Shown: positions 51,886 to 62,008, counted from the first letter of the stretch. The stretch: DNA of 64,000 bases from Phytobacter palmae (GCA_900112785.1 FONB01000011.1:1-64000); one strand, 5' to 3'. The notes: generated by a model from the letters alone, not told the origin. Made by a program: numbers and translations.

Positions 51886-54027
51886 ATGGCCCTCACCGCC
51901 GCGCTAAAAGCGCAAATTGCCGCCTGGTATAAGGCGTTGCAACAACAGATTCCGGATTTTATTCCTCGCGCACCGCAGCGGCAGATGATTGCTGATGTGG
52001 CGAAAACGCTCGCCGGGGAAGAGGGGCGGCATCTGGCAATTGAAGCGCCGACGGGAGTTGGTAAGACGCTGTCGTACCTCATTCCCGGTATTGCTATCGC
52101 CCGTGAAGAACAAAAAACGCTGGTGGTCAGCACCGCCAACGTCGCCTTGCAGGATCAGATCTTTAGTAAAGATTTGCCGCTATTGCGCAAAATTATCCCC
52201 GATTTACGCTTTACCGCCGCTTTTGGGCGCGGGCGTTACGTCTGCCCGCGTAATCTGACCGCGCTGGCGAGCACTGAACCTTCACAACAGGATCTGCTGG
52301 CCTTTCTGGATGACGAACTAACCCCTAATAATCAGGAAGAGCAGAAGCGCTGCGCGAAACTAAAAGCCGATCTCGATAGCTACAAGTGGGACGGTTTACG
52401 CGATCATACGGATCAGGCTATCGAAGACGATCTCTGGCGGAGGCTCAGCACCGACAAAGCCAGCTGTCTCAATCGGAATTGTCACTACTATCGTGAATGC
52501 CCGTTCTTTGTCGCCCGGCGTGAAATCCAGGAAGCCGAAGTGGTGGTTGCTAACCATGCATTAGTGATGGCTGCGATGGAAAGCGAGGCGGTGCTGCCGG
52601 AGCCAAAAAACATGTTGCTGGTGCTGGATGAAGGCCACCATTTGCCGGATGTGGCACGTGATGCGCTGGAGATGAGTGCGGAGATTACTGCCCCCTGGTT
52701 TCGCCTGCAGCTTGATCTGTTCTGCAAACTGGTAGCGACCTGCCTTGAGCAATTTCGCCCTAAAACCACGCCACCTCTGGCGACGCACGAGCGCCTGAAT
52801 GCCCACTGCGAAGAGCTCGGTGAGTTGATTGCTTCGCTTAACAACATCCTCAATTTGTATATGCCCGCCGCTCAGGAGGCGGAACATCGGTTTACGATGG
52901 GAGAGTTGCCCGACGAAGTAATGGCTATTTGTCAGCGGCTGGCCAAACTCACAGATATGCTGCGCGGGCTGGCGGAACTGTTTCTCAACGACCTGAGCGA
53001 GAAAACAGGAAGTCACGACATCGTGCGTCTGCACCGGGTTCTGCTGCAAATGAACCGGGCGCTGGGAATGTTTGAGGCGCAGAGCAAATTATGGCGGCTG
53101 GCGGCAATGGTGCAGGCCTCTGGCGCGCCGGTGACGAAATGGGCGACCCGGGAAGTACGCGACGGACAACTGCATATGTACTTCCACTGTGTCGGCATTC
53201 GCGTCAGCGATCAGCTGGAAAAATTGCTCTGGCGCAGCGTGCCGCATATCGTTGTGACTTCTGCCACTCTGCGTTCGTTAAACAGTTTTTCACGCCTGCA
53301 GGAGATGAGCGGGCTGAAAGAGAAAGCAGGGGACCGCTTCGTCACTCTGGATTCGCCGTTTAATCATGTCGAGCAAGGCAAAATTGTCATTCCGCAAATG
53401 CGCTATGCCCCGCTGGTTGAAAACGAGGCGGAGCACCTCGCCGAGATGGCGGCCTGGTTCCGCGAACAGGTAGAAAGTAAAGCCCACAAAGGGATGCTGG
53501 TCTTATTTGCCAGCCAGCGGGCAATGCAGCTATTTTTGACGTTTGTTACCGACCTGCGTCTGTTGCTGCTGGTGCAGGGCGATCAGCCACGCTACCGGCT
53601 GGTGGAACTGCACCGCAAACGTATCGATGATGGCGAGCGCAGCGTGCTGGTAGGGCTGCAATCCTTTGCGGAAGGGCTTGATTTAAAAGGCGACTACCTG
53701 ACTCAGGTGCATATCCATAAAATCGCCTTCCCGCCTGTCGACAGCCCTGTGGTTATCACCGAAGGTGAATGGCTTAAAAGCCTCAATCGCTATCCTTTCG
53801 AGGTGCAAAGTCTCCCCAGCGCCTCCTTTACACTGATTCAGCAGGTGGGACGTTTAATACGTAGCCACAGTTGCCACGGTGAAGTGGTGATTTATGATAA
53901 CCGCCTGCTCAGTAAAAGTTACGGCAAACGTCTGCTGGACGCGCTGCCGGTTTTTCCTATTTCCCAACCTGCTGTACCAGACGTTATAGTGAAGAAACCG
54001 AAACAAAGCCGCCGTAAGCGCCGCTGA
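51886..54027 (+). CDS. dinG: ATP-dependent DNA helicase DinG
   Basis: DinG is an XPD-like iron-sulphur helicase that unwinds R-loops, D-loops and forked DNA and is induced in the SOS response. The 713 residues follow E. coli DinG throughout. Walker A is APTGVGKT near residue 54. The 4Fe-4S ligands are the Cys of YVCPRN and the three in SCLNRNCHYYRECPF. DEGH lies in LLVLDEGHH, and the late motif QQVGRLIRS is present. ATG at 51886 (MALTAALKAQ) is the homologous start. ybiB follows after 25 bases. Confidence 0.96.
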   Translation: MALTAALKAQIAAWYKALQQQIPDFIPRAPQRQMIADVAKTLAGEEGRHLAIEAPTGVGKTLSYLIPGIAIAREEQKTLVVSTANVALQDQIFSKDLPLLRKIIPDLRFTAAFGRGRYVCPRNLTALASTEPSQQDLLAFLDDELTPNNQEEQKRCAKLKADLDSYKWDGLRDHTDQAIEDDLWRRLSTDKASCLNRNCHYYRECPFFVARREIQEAEVVVANHALVMAAMESEAVLPEPKNMLLVLDEGHHLPDVARDALEMSAEITAPWFRLQLDLFCKLVATCLEQFRPKTTPPLATHERLNAHCEELGELIASLNNILNLYMPAAQEAEHRFTMGELPDEVMAICQRLAKLTDMLRGLAELFLNDLSEKTGSHDIVRLHRVLLQMNRALGMFEAQSKLWRLAAMVQASGAPVTKWATREVRDGQLHMYFHCVGIRVSDQLEKLLWRSVPHIVVTSATLRSLNSFSRLQEMSGLKEKAGDRFVTLDSPFNHVEQGKIVIPQMRYAPLVENEAEHLAEMAAWFREQVESKAHKGMLVLFASQRAMQLFLTFVTDLRLLLLVQGDQPRYRLVELHRKRIDDGERSVLVGLQSFAEGLDLKGDYLTQVHIHKIAFPPVDSPVVITEGEWLKSLNRYPFEVQSLPSASFTLIQQVGRLIRSHSCHGEVVIYDNRLLSKSYGKRLLDALPVFPISQPAVPDVIVKKPKQSRRKRR

Positions 54028-54052
54028 CATTGTGAGCCTGTGAGGAGTTTTG

Positions 54053-55015
54053 ATGGATTACCGCAAAATCATTAAAGAGATTGGCCGGGGGAAAAATCAT
54101 GCCCGCGATCTGGATTTTGATACCGCCCGGGGGCTTTACGCCCGGATGCTGGATGGCGATGTACCCGATCTGGAATTGGGGAGCATCCTGATAGCTCTGC
54201 GTATTAAAGGCGAGGGCGAAGCGGAAATGCTCGGTTTTTACGAGGCAATGCAGCAACGCGCGATGCGTCTGACGCCGCCGGTGGCGAAACCCATGCCGAT
54301 CGTCATTCCTACCTATAACGGTGCACGTAAACAGGCAAATCTGACGCCACTACTGGCTATTTTATTACACAAACTGGGTTTCCCGGTGGTAGTCCACGGC
54401 GTGAGCGAGGATCCGACGCGGGTAGTCAGCGAAACCATTTTCGCGCTGTTAGGCATTGAAGCTACCCACCATGCCGGCCAGGCTCAGGCACGGCTCGATG
54501 GACACCACCCGGTGTATATTCCTGTGAGCGCGCTGTGCCCGCCGCTGGAAAAACAGCTGGCGCTGCGCTGGATAATGGGTGTGCGTAACAGTGCGCATAC
54601 GCTGGCGAAACTGGTTACGCCGTTTGAGAAAGACGCTGCGCTGCGCCTTTCCAGCGTATCGCATCCCGAATATGTCCCGCGCGTGAGTAAATTCTTTAGC
54701 GATATCGGTGGTCGAGGTTTGCTGATGCACGGAACGGAAGGGGAGGTTTACGCCAACCCACAACGCTGTCCGCAAATCAGCCTGATTGACAGGCAGGGGG
54801 CGCGCGTTATCTATGAACGTCAGGATGCACTGGCGGATGTCATTCTGCCTGCGGCCAAAGATGCCGAAACCACCGCAAAATGGATTGAACGCTGCCTTGC
54901 CGGAAGTGAGCCCGTTCCTCAGTCGCTAAAAATCGAGATGGCGTGCTGTCTGGTGGCAACCGGAGAATCGGAGACCCTTGAGAGCGCATTAGCCCGTATC
55001 GAAGAAAGTTTTTAA
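54053..55015 (+). CDS. ybiB: TrpD2-family nucleic-acid-binding protein YbiB
   Basis: YbiB resembles anthranilate phosphoribosyltransferase (TrpD) but is reported in E. coli to bind nucleic acids without that enzyme activity. The 320 residues start at 54053 behind TGAGGAG. An alpha-helical N-terminal domain comes first; the alpha/beta domain holds VVVHGVSEDPTRV in place of the TrpD PRPP loop. Its place behind dinG, only 25 bases away, supports co-expression in DNA damage, as in E. coli. Confidence 0.93.
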   Translation: MDYRKIIKEIGRGKNHARDLDFDTARGLYARMLDGDVPDLELGSILIALRIKGEGEAEMLGFYEAMQQRAMRLTPPVAKPMPIVIPTYNGARKQANLTPLLAILLHKLGFPVVVHGVSEDPTRVVSETIFALLGIEATHHAGQAQARLDGHHPVYIPVSALCPPLEKQLALRWIMGVRNSAHTLAKLVTPFEKDAALRLSSVSHPEYVPRVSKFFSDIGGRGLLMHGTEGEVYANPQRCPQISLIDRQGARVIYERQDALADVILPAAKDAETTAKWIERCLAGSEPVPQSLKIEMACCLVATGESETLESALARIEESF

Positions 55016-55035
55016 CTGCTGTTAAACGAAAAAAA

Positions 55036-55058
55036 GCCCGTCTCATCACTGGACGGGC
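55036..55058 (-). terminator. Terminator serving ybiJ
   Basis: GCCCGTC and GACGGGC form a stem with a nine-base loop. On the minus strand it is followed by TTTTTTT (complement of 55029-55035). It lies about 80 bases downstream of the ybiJ stop and 20 bases past the convergent ybiB stop. Confidence 0.75.
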
Positions 55059-55136
55059 CAAAAAGGGTAACAACAACAGGGTCAATGAGGGTTGGAGCAG
55101 TGCCCGCCGGAGGGTCGCCGACGGGGTAAAACATTC

Positions 55137-55397
55137 TTATTTGTAAATAACCGCCGTACCGCTCATTTTGTTATTGCTGTTAGCGGAGGTGATGCTGTAA
55201 CCCGTTGCGCCAGCAGCGGCTGCTTTCTCAGCCAGCTGTGCTTCAAGACCGTCCAGCGTGGTCGCGCCGTCTGCAGAAACCACACCCACTTTATTCATGT
55301 TCTGCGCCTGTGCTGGGCTGATGGCTTGTGCTGCAAAGGCACCGAAAGAAAGGGTTGAAAGAGCGATGGCGGCTACAGCATATTTGATGGTTTTCAT
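55137..55397 (-). CDS. ybiJ: Small periplasmic DUF1471 protein YbiJ
   Basis: YbiJ is an 86-residue member of the BhsA/McbA (DUF1471) group of small secreted stress proteins; its function is unknown. A signal peptide over the first 22 residues ends FGAFA|AQ. The mature part contains the family pattern NKVGVVSADGATTLD, LAEKAAAAGATGYSI and GTAVIYK at the end. The start at 55397 matches E. coli; another ATG six bases upstream is possible. It is a single gene. Confidence 0.92.
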   Translation of the reverse strand: MKTIKYAVAAIALSTLSFGAFAAQAISPAQAQNMNKVGVVSADGATTLDGLEAQLAEKAAAAGATGYSITSANSNNKMSGTAVIYK

Positions 55398-55681
55398 GGT
55401 CATAATCTCGCAGGTTATTCTGTTAAGGGGACGTTGTTCCGTCGATGTGATAAGTATCACGGTTTTTTGCGAGAGAGAAAATCTAAGAGAATTGACGACC
55501 TTGTTCTAAAAAATTGAACAAGCCACAGGTTATTGAAATTATTGTGATTTATTCATGGAGATTATGTATTTTACCGTTTTGGCAGGTGGGGAATTTTTTT
55601 TGGCACAGAATGCTACTTTATCTGCGAAATTTTGTGCGCAAAAAAGCAACCGCTTGCGCTAAGGAAAAAGGTAAAGAACAG

Positions 55682-55948
55682 TCAACGAAGCTGGCTATCC
55701 TTCGATCCTCTACGATTATATCCTGCATGTGTAGAGTTATGTAAATCTTTCTGTTGCTGGCATTGCAGGCAGAAACGTACGCCTGGAATCGCCTTGCGAC
55801 GGGCTTCCGGAATCGGTTCCCCACACTCTGCACACTCTTTAAGGCTTTCTCCTTTCGGCAGGTCATGACGCGCACGCGCCACCGCATCTTCAATAGTGCT
55901 GTCTATTTGATCCTGTACTGCCCCGTCATTTGCCCAACCTGATGCCAT
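55682..55948 (-). CDS. ybiI: DksA/TraR-type zinc-finger protein YbiI
   Basis: YbiI is an 88-residue protein with one C4 zinc finger of the DksA/TraR type: Cys39-x2-Cys42 in CAECGEPIP and Cys60-x2-Cys63 in CLQCQ, with the family segment EARRKAIPG between. It lacks the long coiled coil of DksA, so action in the RNA polymerase channel is uncertain. The length equals E. coli YbiI. It has its own promoter region and is not linked to ybiJ, which lies more than 280 bases away. Confidence 0.9.
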   Translation of the reverse strand: MASGWANDGAVQDQIDSTIEDAVARARHDLPKGESLKECAECGEPIPEARRKAIPGVRFCLQCQQQKDLHNSTHAGYNRRGSKDSQLR

Positions 55949-56488
55949 TGTGTTTTCTCCTGAATGAGTAACAACATATCAGTATAATATTTGTGCAAGT
56001 ATTCGCCATTTCAATAGGTGGGTGTTAAACGTTCAGGAATCAGTCGTTCAGGGGCAATGCCCCATTCACCATAACTTCTGAGACTTTTAGATAGCAGTTG
56101 ATTACGTGAGGCGGCTTCCTTAACAATCCCGGCGGCCACATCTGGTTCGCACTACGTTCGACGCCCATCTCCTGCCTCCGGTCGGTTTGATTCGTGTTAC
56201 TCACCCCCCGAGGCTCGCCCTTCGGACCAGCGTGTTGCGATATTCATAATCACTCAGGATGATGTTGTCCTGTTCCGACAAACCTCTGGCCGCCCTCCAT
56301 CGCGCCCTGACCTTGCCACAGGGTTTACGTCTACCGATTTCAGCAGGGACTCAGCACCTTGCTGCGAATATTCTGCAAATTGTTAGATGGGTTTCGCTTT
56401 GGAAAACTCCATAAATAAAATGCCGCTCAGTTTGTTAACTGAACGGCATTAACTCAATACCTGCATAGTCGGGGATGTGGTGTACGCC
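55949..56488. other. Unexplained 540-base segment with RNA-like or decayed-element features
   Basis: No convincing gene is present. On the minus strand the DNA from about 56390 to 56040 is rich in paired segments: CAGC-AAGGT-GCTG; CCCTG with CAGGG around TGGCAAGGT; CAGGA with TCCTG; and the perfect GGGGCA-A-TGCCCC palindrome at 56051-56063. A reading frame at 56040-56168 (42 codons) starts with an ATG behind GGAGGCAGGAG but resembles nothing I know. The overall look is a structured RNA or a remnant of a retroelement or IS-associated RNA. It lies where K-12 carries ybiX and fiu. Confidence 0.4.
56419..56450 (-). terminator. Terminator after the flavin-reductase-like gene
   Basis: AATGCCG-C-TCAGTT pairs with AACTGA-A-CGGCATT over a four-base loop. 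On the minus strand it is followed by TTTATTTAT. It lies about 38 bases past the stop codon of the gene at 56489. Confidence 0.75.
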
Positions 56489-57103
56489 TTAGCGATCATC
56501 CGGACGACGCATATCAAAACGCTGCGCGTCGGTAACGGTGTAATAGGCCGTCGGGCCACCTGCGCGAAGAATCGGCTGCGCTTTGGACGTCTGGTATATG
56601 CCATTTTCCAGCAGCGATTCATCAATATGAATGGCGACTGCCTCACCCAGTACCAGCCAGCTGTCCAGCGCCTCACCGTTTGCTTTAGTCAGTTGAATGC
56701 ACTGGGATAAGCGGCACTCAAAATGCACCGGGCTCTCCGCGACACGCGGCGCTTTAATGATGCGGCTTGCAAGCGGCGTCAGGCCACTAAACGCGAACTC
56801 ATCTTCCCCGTGTGGCAGTGAGGCGGATGTCTCGTTCATGCGTTCCGCCAGCGCGCGGGTCGTTAAATTCCAGACGAATTCTTTGGTCTCACAAATATTG
56901 CGCACGCTGTCTTTCCAGCCGCTGCTGGCGAAGCCGATAACAGGCGGGCGATAATTGAAACAGTTAAAGAAGCTGTACGGTGCGAGATTTTGCCGTCCTT
57001 CACCATCCAGCGAGGAAATCCAGCCGATAGGCCGGGGGCCGATAATGGCATTGAGCGGGTCGTGAGGCAGGCCATGGCCTTGAGACGGTTCGTAAAAATA
57101 CAT
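56489..57103 (-). CDS. Flavin-reductase-like protein (FMN-binding split barrel)
   Basis: The 204-residue protein belongs to the flavin reductase/DIM6-NTAB split-barrel family. Recognisable parts are IIGPRPIGWISSLDGEG at the start, NLAPYSFFNCFNYRPPVIGF for FMN contact, and the EFVWNLTTRALAERMNET segment. It has no signal peptide or fused domain. Members bind FMN and often reduce it for a partner oxygenase, but no oxygenase gene is nearby, so its role is open. It stands alone between a terminator and the divergent rlmF. K-12 has ybiX-fiu in this interval. Confidence 0.85.
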   Translation of the reverse strand: MYFYEPSQGHGLPHDPLNAIIGPRPIGWISSLDGEGRQNLAPYSFFNCFNYRPPVIGFASSGWKDSVRNICETKEFVWNLTTRALAERMNETSASLPHGEDEFAFSGLTPLASRIIKAPRVAESPVHFECRLSQCIQLTKANGEALDSWLVLGEAVAIHIDESLLENGIYQTSKAQPILRAGGPTAYYTVTDAQRFDMRRPDDR

Positions 57104-57198
57104 TGCGAGTCCCTGTGGAAAGCGAGTTTCTTTAGCCTCACTTATTTACCCTGCCGCCGTCAACGGGTATCTTACGCCGCTGCCAACAGGAGAATGCC

Positions 57199-58161
57199 AT
57201 GAAAGCCCAGAAGCCGGGATTGCACCCGCGTAACCGTCACCACAGCCGCTACGATCTTGACGCCCTTTGCGCCACGATGCCCCTATTGCGTGAATTTATA
57301 ATGACCAGTCCGGCGGGCGAACCGACGGTGAATTTCGCCGATCCGCTGGCAGTGAAGGCACTGAACAAAGCGCTGCTGGCGCACTTTTATGGCGTAAAAG
57401 AGTGGGATATTCCGCCGGGCTTCCTTTGCCCGCCTGTCCCGGGCCGCGCTGACTATATTCACCATCTTGCCGATTTGCTCGCCCAGAACAGCGACGGGGT
57501 CGTTCCATCGCAGGCCAGCGTGCTTGATATCGGCACCGGGGCAAACTGTATCTATCCGCTGATTGGTACCCATGAATATGGCTGGCGCTTTACCGGCAGT
57601 GAAGTCGACAATGCCGCATTCGCCAGCGCACAGGCGATCATCAATGCCAACCCGGGCCTGAGCCGTGCAGTACGCTTACGGCGACAAAAAGATCCGGCGG
57701 CGATCCTTGCGGGCATTATCCATAAAAATGAGCAGTATGATGCCACGCTCTGTAACCCTCCTTTTCATGACAGTGCCCAGGCCGCGCAGGCGGGCAGTGA
57801 GCGTAAGCGCCGCAATCTTGGGCTTGATAATGACGCTACGCTCAACTTCGGCGGCCAGCAGCAGGAGCTGTGGTGCGAGGGCGGAGAAGTGGCGTTTATC
57901 AGTAAAATGATTGATGAGAGTAAACAGTTCGCGCGTCAGGTGCTGTGGTTTACCTCTCTGGTCTCCCGTGGTGATAATTTACCGCCGCTTTATCGCGCGC
58001 TGACGCAGGCTGGTGCCGTTAACGTGGTGAAGAAAGAGATGGCGCAGGGGCAGAAGCAGAGCCGCTTTATCGCCTGGACCTTTCAGGACGAGGCCCAGCG
58101 CAAGCGCTGGGCGCAAACCCGCTTTAAGGTGCAGGCTCAACAGGCGGCTGCGGCGCGTTAA
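57199..58161 (+). CDS. rlmF: 23S rRNA m6A1618 methyltransferase RlmF
   Basis: RlmF (YbiN) methylates N6 of A1618 in 23S rRNA. The 320 residues carry the SAM motif [13 protein letters not shown] in the middle and the N6-adenine catalytic motif NPPF in [12 protein letters not shown]. The [15 protein letters not shown] start is typical of the family. The protein is about 12 residues longer than E. coli RlmF, because the C-terminal tail runs on with alanine and glutamine codons. That tail overlaps the last 38 bases of the convergent ybiO. Confidence 0.95.
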   Translation: MKAQKPGLHPRNRHHSRYDLDALCATMPLLREFIMTSPAGEPTVNFADPLAVKALNKALLAHFYGVKEWDIPPGFLCPPVPGRADYIHHLADLLAQNSDGVVPSQASVLDIGTGANCIYPLIGTHEYGWRFTGSEVDNAAFASAQAIINANPGLSRAVRLRRQKDPAAILAGIIHKNEQYDATLCNPPFHDSAQAAQAGSERKRRNLGLDNDATLNFGGQQQELWCEGGEVAFISKMIDESKQFARQVLWFTSLVSRGDNLPPLYRALTQAGAVNVVKKEMAQGQKQSRFIAWTFQDEAQRKRWAQTRFKVQAQQAAAAR

Positions 58162-60361
58162 CCGTTTGTGGCGCAGGGGTACTGCCCGGCATGGGCAGTA
58201 TCTGGTAGGTTTGTACGGGTGCGCGAACATCGGCTAAATCGAAGTGTTTTTTCACCATGCTGTCCAGCGCGAAGCGCACCGTCCACTGTTTGAGCGGCAG
58301 TGTGGTGCATGTCACACGCAGTGTAAAGGCGGTATTGGTTAACCCAACCAGCCCGGCAAATGTCGGTTCGCCAATAATCAGCCCGCGAATATCCTCCATC
58401 TCCATCATTTCCGCGACGGCATCTTTCAACGCCTGACTCGCTTTTTCCGTGTTCTCGTGGCGATCCACATCATAGTTGGCGACAACCGAACCAATTCCGC
58501 GCACGAAGTTGGCAAAGGTGGTTATCGATGACCATGGAATAATATGGTACGCCCCGGTATCCTGGCGTACCCCAACGGAACGGATGGACATACGTTCCAC
58601 TGTCCCGGTGAGCGGGCCAATGGTCACAAGATCTCCGGTATTCATCCCATTTTCGAACTGAATAAAGATGCCGGTAATAATATCTTTCACCAGTGTTTGC
58701 GAACCAAATGAAATCGCCAGACCCAGCGCCCCGGCTCCGGCCAGCAGCGGCGCGATATTAACGCCTATCTCCGAGAGCACAATCATCACGGTGATGGTAC
58801 TGATTACCACCGCCAGCGCATTACGGAACAGGGTTAACAGGGTACGGGTGCGTGCGCTGGGAAGCGGTCTGCCGTGAATATCCGAGGCGAGGCGGTTTTC
58901 GATAATGCTTGCCAGCAGCGTCCAGCCGACGGCGGAGAAGAACAGAATCAGCGCGATGCGAATAATGATATCGACCGTTTTCTCGCCTGCGCCGTAGCTC
59001 AGCCAGTACCAGAAATCGAACAGCCCCCAGGCGTTGAGCAACAACATTACGGTGGTGCAAACAATGAGAATACGCGCCGCTTTCATCGACGCAGAAAGCC
59101 AGCCGTTAAGCCGCTTTTGCAGTTCCGGATAGTTACGTTGCACCTGCGGTGAGAGGGTTATGGTCTTATTTAACCAGCGCGAAAGCATACCCGAAAGGAA
59201 AGCCGCGATACTTAAAATCGCCAGGCTGCTTAATGACGCCCCCATCATAAATTTCAGGCTATTGCCGGGATCAAAGAGCGAGAAGAAGAACAGCACGATG
59301 AAGTACGCGCTGGCGAGCCAGTGCCAGATAAGCGCAAGAGCACGTATAAACAGGCTAAAAAAGGCAAGCGAGTGATCCGCAAGATGGATCAGGTTGTGCT
59401 GGATAATGCGCTTATTGCGAAAGATCAGATATAACGCCCAGACGGTAATACAGAGCATGATGGTCACGTTAGCCAGCGCGCCCACCTGCACATTTACCTG
59501 ATTGGAGATAATCGGGACGGCGACAAGCAGACCGTAGCCAATCAGACTGCTTAGCGCACTAAGGCGCAGATGCCAGTAGCGGGCGGTGTCGTTCTCGATG
59601 CGAAATGGGCGCAGTTCTGCAATACGCGGGCAGAAAATAAGTCGCAGGATGGCTTTAAAGAATTCAATCAGGGCAAAAGCGTTTAAAAACAGGCTTTGCT
59701 GAAAGGCGATGGTCCTGTTTCCGTTATTCAGATTTGCGCTGAGGATCTGACCGACAAACAGCGTCAGCGCCAGTAACAGCAGGTCGATAATAAACGCGCC
59801 GATAATCATTGCCGGGAGCTGTAGCCAGTTATTCCGCTCCCGGTTTTTATTGCGCCCCCAATAGCCCATCTTGCGATATAGCGGCATCACGCTAAGGCGC
59901 ACCAGCAGCCAGAAGGCAAATACCAGTACGGCGAGCAGTAAAAAATGTCCGGCGGCGCTGGTAAAGGTTTCAGGATTAAACGCTTTGTGCGGGGAGCTGG
60001 TAATGTTGCGATAGAGTTGAGCAAACCGCGACGCAAACTCCTCGCCGTAGCGGCTGCTGACTTCCGTGACGTTCTCCAGTACCGTTTTCTGCTCAACGAT
60101 TTGGGGTGGCGTAATAACGGGAACAGGTTCCTGCGGTGGTGTCGCCGCGACTTTACGCAGCTGGTCAATCAGCTCCTGGCGTGATTGCTGGTTATCCAGC
60201 ACATCTGCCAGCGCAGCATAGGCGGCTTTTTTTTGTTCGATATCAGGGGCAGGAGTTTCGGCAATGGGCTGTGTGCTCGTGGTCCCGGTTGTCACGCCGG
60301 GAATGCCAGCCGCCTGAGCGGGCAGCCAAAACAGACTGATGAGTAACAGGATCCACGGCAT
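58124..60361 (-). CDS. ybiO: Mechanosensitive channel YbiO (MscM)
   Basis: YbiO is a large MscS-family channel that helps release pressure on osmotic downshock. The 745 residues start with a signal peptide (cleavage near LPAQA|A). A periplasmic region with a coiled-coil-like stretch follows, then some ten membrane helices. The MscS core has the pore-lining helix around [19 protein letters not shown] and the beta-domain [14 protein letters not shown]. The C-terminus ends in a proline-rich tail. Its last 38 bases overlap rlmF on the other strand. Confidence 0.93.
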   Translation of the reverse strand: MPWILLLISLFWLPAQAAGIPGVTTGTTSTQPIAETPAPDIEQKKAAYAALADVLDNQQSRQELIDQLRKVAATPPQEPVPVITPPQIVEQKTVLENVTEVSSRYGEEFASRFAQLYRNITSSPHKAFNPETFTSAAGHFLLLAVLVFAFWLLVRLSVMPLYRKMGYWGRNKNRERNNWLQLPAMIIGAFIIDLLLLALTLFVGQILSANLNNGNRTIAFQQSLFLNAFALIEFFKAILRLIFCPRIAELRPFRIENDTARYWHLRLSALSSLIGYGLLVAVPIISNQVNVQVGALANVTIMLCITVWALYLIFRNKRIIQHNLIHLADHSLAFFSLFIRALALIWHWLASAYFIVLFFFSLFDPGNSLKFMMGASLSSLAILSIAAFLSGMLSRWLNKTITLSPQVQRNYPELQKRLNGWLSASMKAARILIVCTTVMLLLNAWGLFDFWYWLSYGAGEKTVDIIIRIALILFFSAVGWTLLASIIENRLASDIHGRPLPSARTRTLLTLFRNALAVVISTITVMIVLSEIGVNIAPLLAGAGALGLAISFGSQTLVKDIITGIFIQFENGMNTGDLVTIGPLTGTVERMSIRSVGVRQDTGAYHIIPWSSITTFANFVRGIGSVVANYDVDRHENTEKASQALKDAVAEMMEMEDIRGLIIGEPTFAGLVGLTNTAFTLRVTCTTLPLKQWTVRFALDSMVKKHFDLADVRAPVQTYQILPMPGSTPAPQTVNAPQPPVEPAP

Positions 60362-60459
60362 GGGTGCCTCCGGCGAGAAAGTCCAGCAAAATGATAAGTA
60401 TAGATGCCGGGAAACCCGTCGAAGGAAATGAGATAAATCCGGGGGAGAAGGGGAGAATA

Positions 60460-60482
60460 CCCTCTTCCCGACGGGAAGAGGG
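60460..60482. repeat. Perfect inverted repeat between glnQ and ybiO
   Basis: CCCTCTTCCCG and CGGGAAGAGGG face each other across one base. In RNA this gives a strong hairpin after a few central bases open. It lies ten bases past the glnQ stop but has no T-run, so it may stabilise the glnHPQ mRNA 3' end instead of acting as a classic terminator. Confidence 0.6.
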
Positions 60483-60492
60483 GAGAGACGAT

Positions 60493-61215
60493 TCAGGAGA
60501 CGTGCTGCAGGAATTCCTGTAAGCGTGGGCTCGGGGGATTCTCGATAAGCGTCTGCGGGTTGCCGTCTTCGGCAATCCGGCCTTTATCAATAAAGATCAG
60601 TCGAGAGGCAACTTTCTCGGCAAAGCCGATTTCGTGCGTCACGATAACCATTGTCATCCCTTCTTCGGCCAGATCCTGCATGACTTTAAGTACCTCATGG
60701 CGCAGTTCCGGGTCGAGTGCGGAGGTCGGCTCATCAAACAGCATCATCTTCGGTTTTACCGCCAGCGCGCGAGCGATAGCCACACGCTGCTGCTGCCCGC
60801 CGGACAACTCAGACGGATAGTGATGTGCACGCTCGGCAAGCCCTACTTTCGCCAGCAGCTCTTTGGCAAGCTTCTCGGCTTCGTCTTTTTTCGCACCGCG
60901 CACGCGCAGGGGGCCAAACATAACGTTTTCCAGCGCGGTCAGATGCGGGAACAGATAAAACTGCTGGAACACCATGCCAGCTTCCTGACGGATCAGACGC
61001 TCATCAACTTTTGGATCGTTCACTTTCAGGCCATCAACAATCAACTCACCGCTGGTGATCTCTTCGAGTTTGTTGATGCAGCGCAGCAGGGTTGATTTAC
61101 CGGAACCCGACGGCCCGATAATAACCACGACTTCGCCCTGGGTAATGTTCAGGTCGATGTTATGCAGCACCTGGGTTTGACCAAAGTGCTTGGAGACATT
61201 TTTAAATTCAATCAC
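60493..61215 (-). CDS. glnQ: Glutamine ABC transporter ATPase GlnQ
   Basis: GlnQ energises glutamine import. The 240 residues, equal to E. coli, contain Walker [10 protein letters not shown] (34-42), the Q-loop [12 protein letters not shown], signature LSGGQQQ, Walker B MMLFDEP and the H-loop VTHEIGFA. It belongs to the polar amino acid uptake family. Its start overlaps the glnP stop by four bases. It is the last gene of glnHPQ. Confidence 0.97.
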   Translation of the reverse strand: MIEFKNVSKHFGQTQVLHNIDLNITQGEVVVIIGPSGSGKSTLLRCINKLEEITSGELIVDGLKVNDPKVDERLIRQEAGMVFQQFYLFPHLTALENVMFGPLRVRGAKKDEAEKLAKELLAKVGLAERAHHYPSELSGGQQQRVAIARALAVKPKMMLFDEPTSALDPELRHEVLKVMQDLAEEGMTMVIVTHEIGFAEKVASRLIFIDKGRIAEDGNPQTLIENPPSPRLQEFLQHVS

Positions 61216-61871
61216 AGGATTTTCATCCTTCTTTCAAGACGACGCAAAATAAAGCTCAGCACCAGAGTAATGATCAGATAGACAACCGCAACGGCGCTCC
61301 AGATTTCCAGAGCGCGGAAGTTGCCGGCGATGATCTCCTGGCCCTGACGGGTCAGCTCGGCGACGCCGATAACAATAAACAGGGAAGTGTCTTTTATGCT
61401 GATGATCCATTGGTTACCCAGCGGTGGCAGCATACGACGCAGCGCTAATGGCAGGATAACGTGGCGGATGGTTTCGCCCTTAGATAGCCCCAGTGCCAGG
61501 CCTGCTTCACGAAAACCTTTATGGATGGACAGCACCGCACCGCGCGTGATTTCCGCGATGTATGCGCCTGAGTTAATCATGATGGTGATGACGGCGGCGC
61601 TAAAGGGGTCAATACGCAAATCGTTGAATGCCATTGGCAGGGCGAAGTAGATAAACATCACCTGAACAACAATCGGGGTACCGCGAATAATCTCAATAAA
61701 AACGAGTGCGATGTGGTTGGCGATCCAGCCGCCAAAAGTGCGTGCGAAACCTGCCGCCAGTCCAATAATCAAGCCGCCAGCTAAGCCAAGGACCGAGATC
61801 CAAAGCGTCATTTTTGCGCCTTCAATCAGAAGCGGAATGGCAGGCCAGATGGCACTCCAGTCAAACTGCAT
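61212..61871 (-). CDS. glnP: Glutamine ABC transporter permease GlnP
   Basis: GlnP is the membrane subunit of the glutamine importer. The start at 61871 gives 219 residues ([15 protein letters not shown]) as in E. coli; a longer frame enters the REP-containing spacer. About five helices are visible, and the EAA loop reads [22 protein letters not shown], contacting GlnQ. The gene is separated from glnH by 137 bases carrying REP-type repeats, a common device to lower expression of membrane subunits relative to the binding protein. Confidence 0.97.
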   Translation of the reverse strand: MQFDWSAIWPAIPLLIEGAKMTLWISVLGLAGGLIIGLAAGFARTFGGWIANHIALVFIEIIRGTPIVVQVMFIYFALPMAFNDLRIDPFSAAVITIMINSGAYIAEITRGAVLSIHKGFREAGLALGLSKGETIRHVILPLALRRMLPPLGNQWIISIKDTSLFIVIGVAELTRQGQEIIAGNFRALEIWSAVAVVYLIITLVLSFILRRLERRMKIL

Positions 61872-61916
61872 GATGAGTTCCTGTAAACCGTGGTGGAAAT
61901 GTACAAACACCCATAG

Positions 61917-61990
61917 TGCCGGTTTCCCGGCCTACGGGTGATAAGTCTGCTTACGTAGGCCCGGTAAGCTTAGCGCTGCCGGGCAACCCT
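61917..61990. repeat. REP/BIME-type repeats between glnH and glnP
   Basis: Two facing REP-like units are seen: one around CCGGTTTCCCGGCCTACGG, the other from CGTAGGCCCGGTAAGC to GCTGCCGGGCAA. They form hairpins in the transcript that may protect the upstream glnH message. Confidence 0.75.
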
Positions 61991-62008
61991 ACTGCACAGA
62001 ACAAATTA

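Noticed and set aside
55514-55744. A 76-codon plus-strand frame between ybiJ and ybiI
   Set aside because: It overlaps ybiI on the opposite strand, has no clear ribosome site and resembles no known small protein.
56040-56204. A 54-codon GTG-started frame in the unexplained segment as a gene
   Set aside because: The start is weak and the product matches nothing known; it is reported only as part of the unresolved segment.
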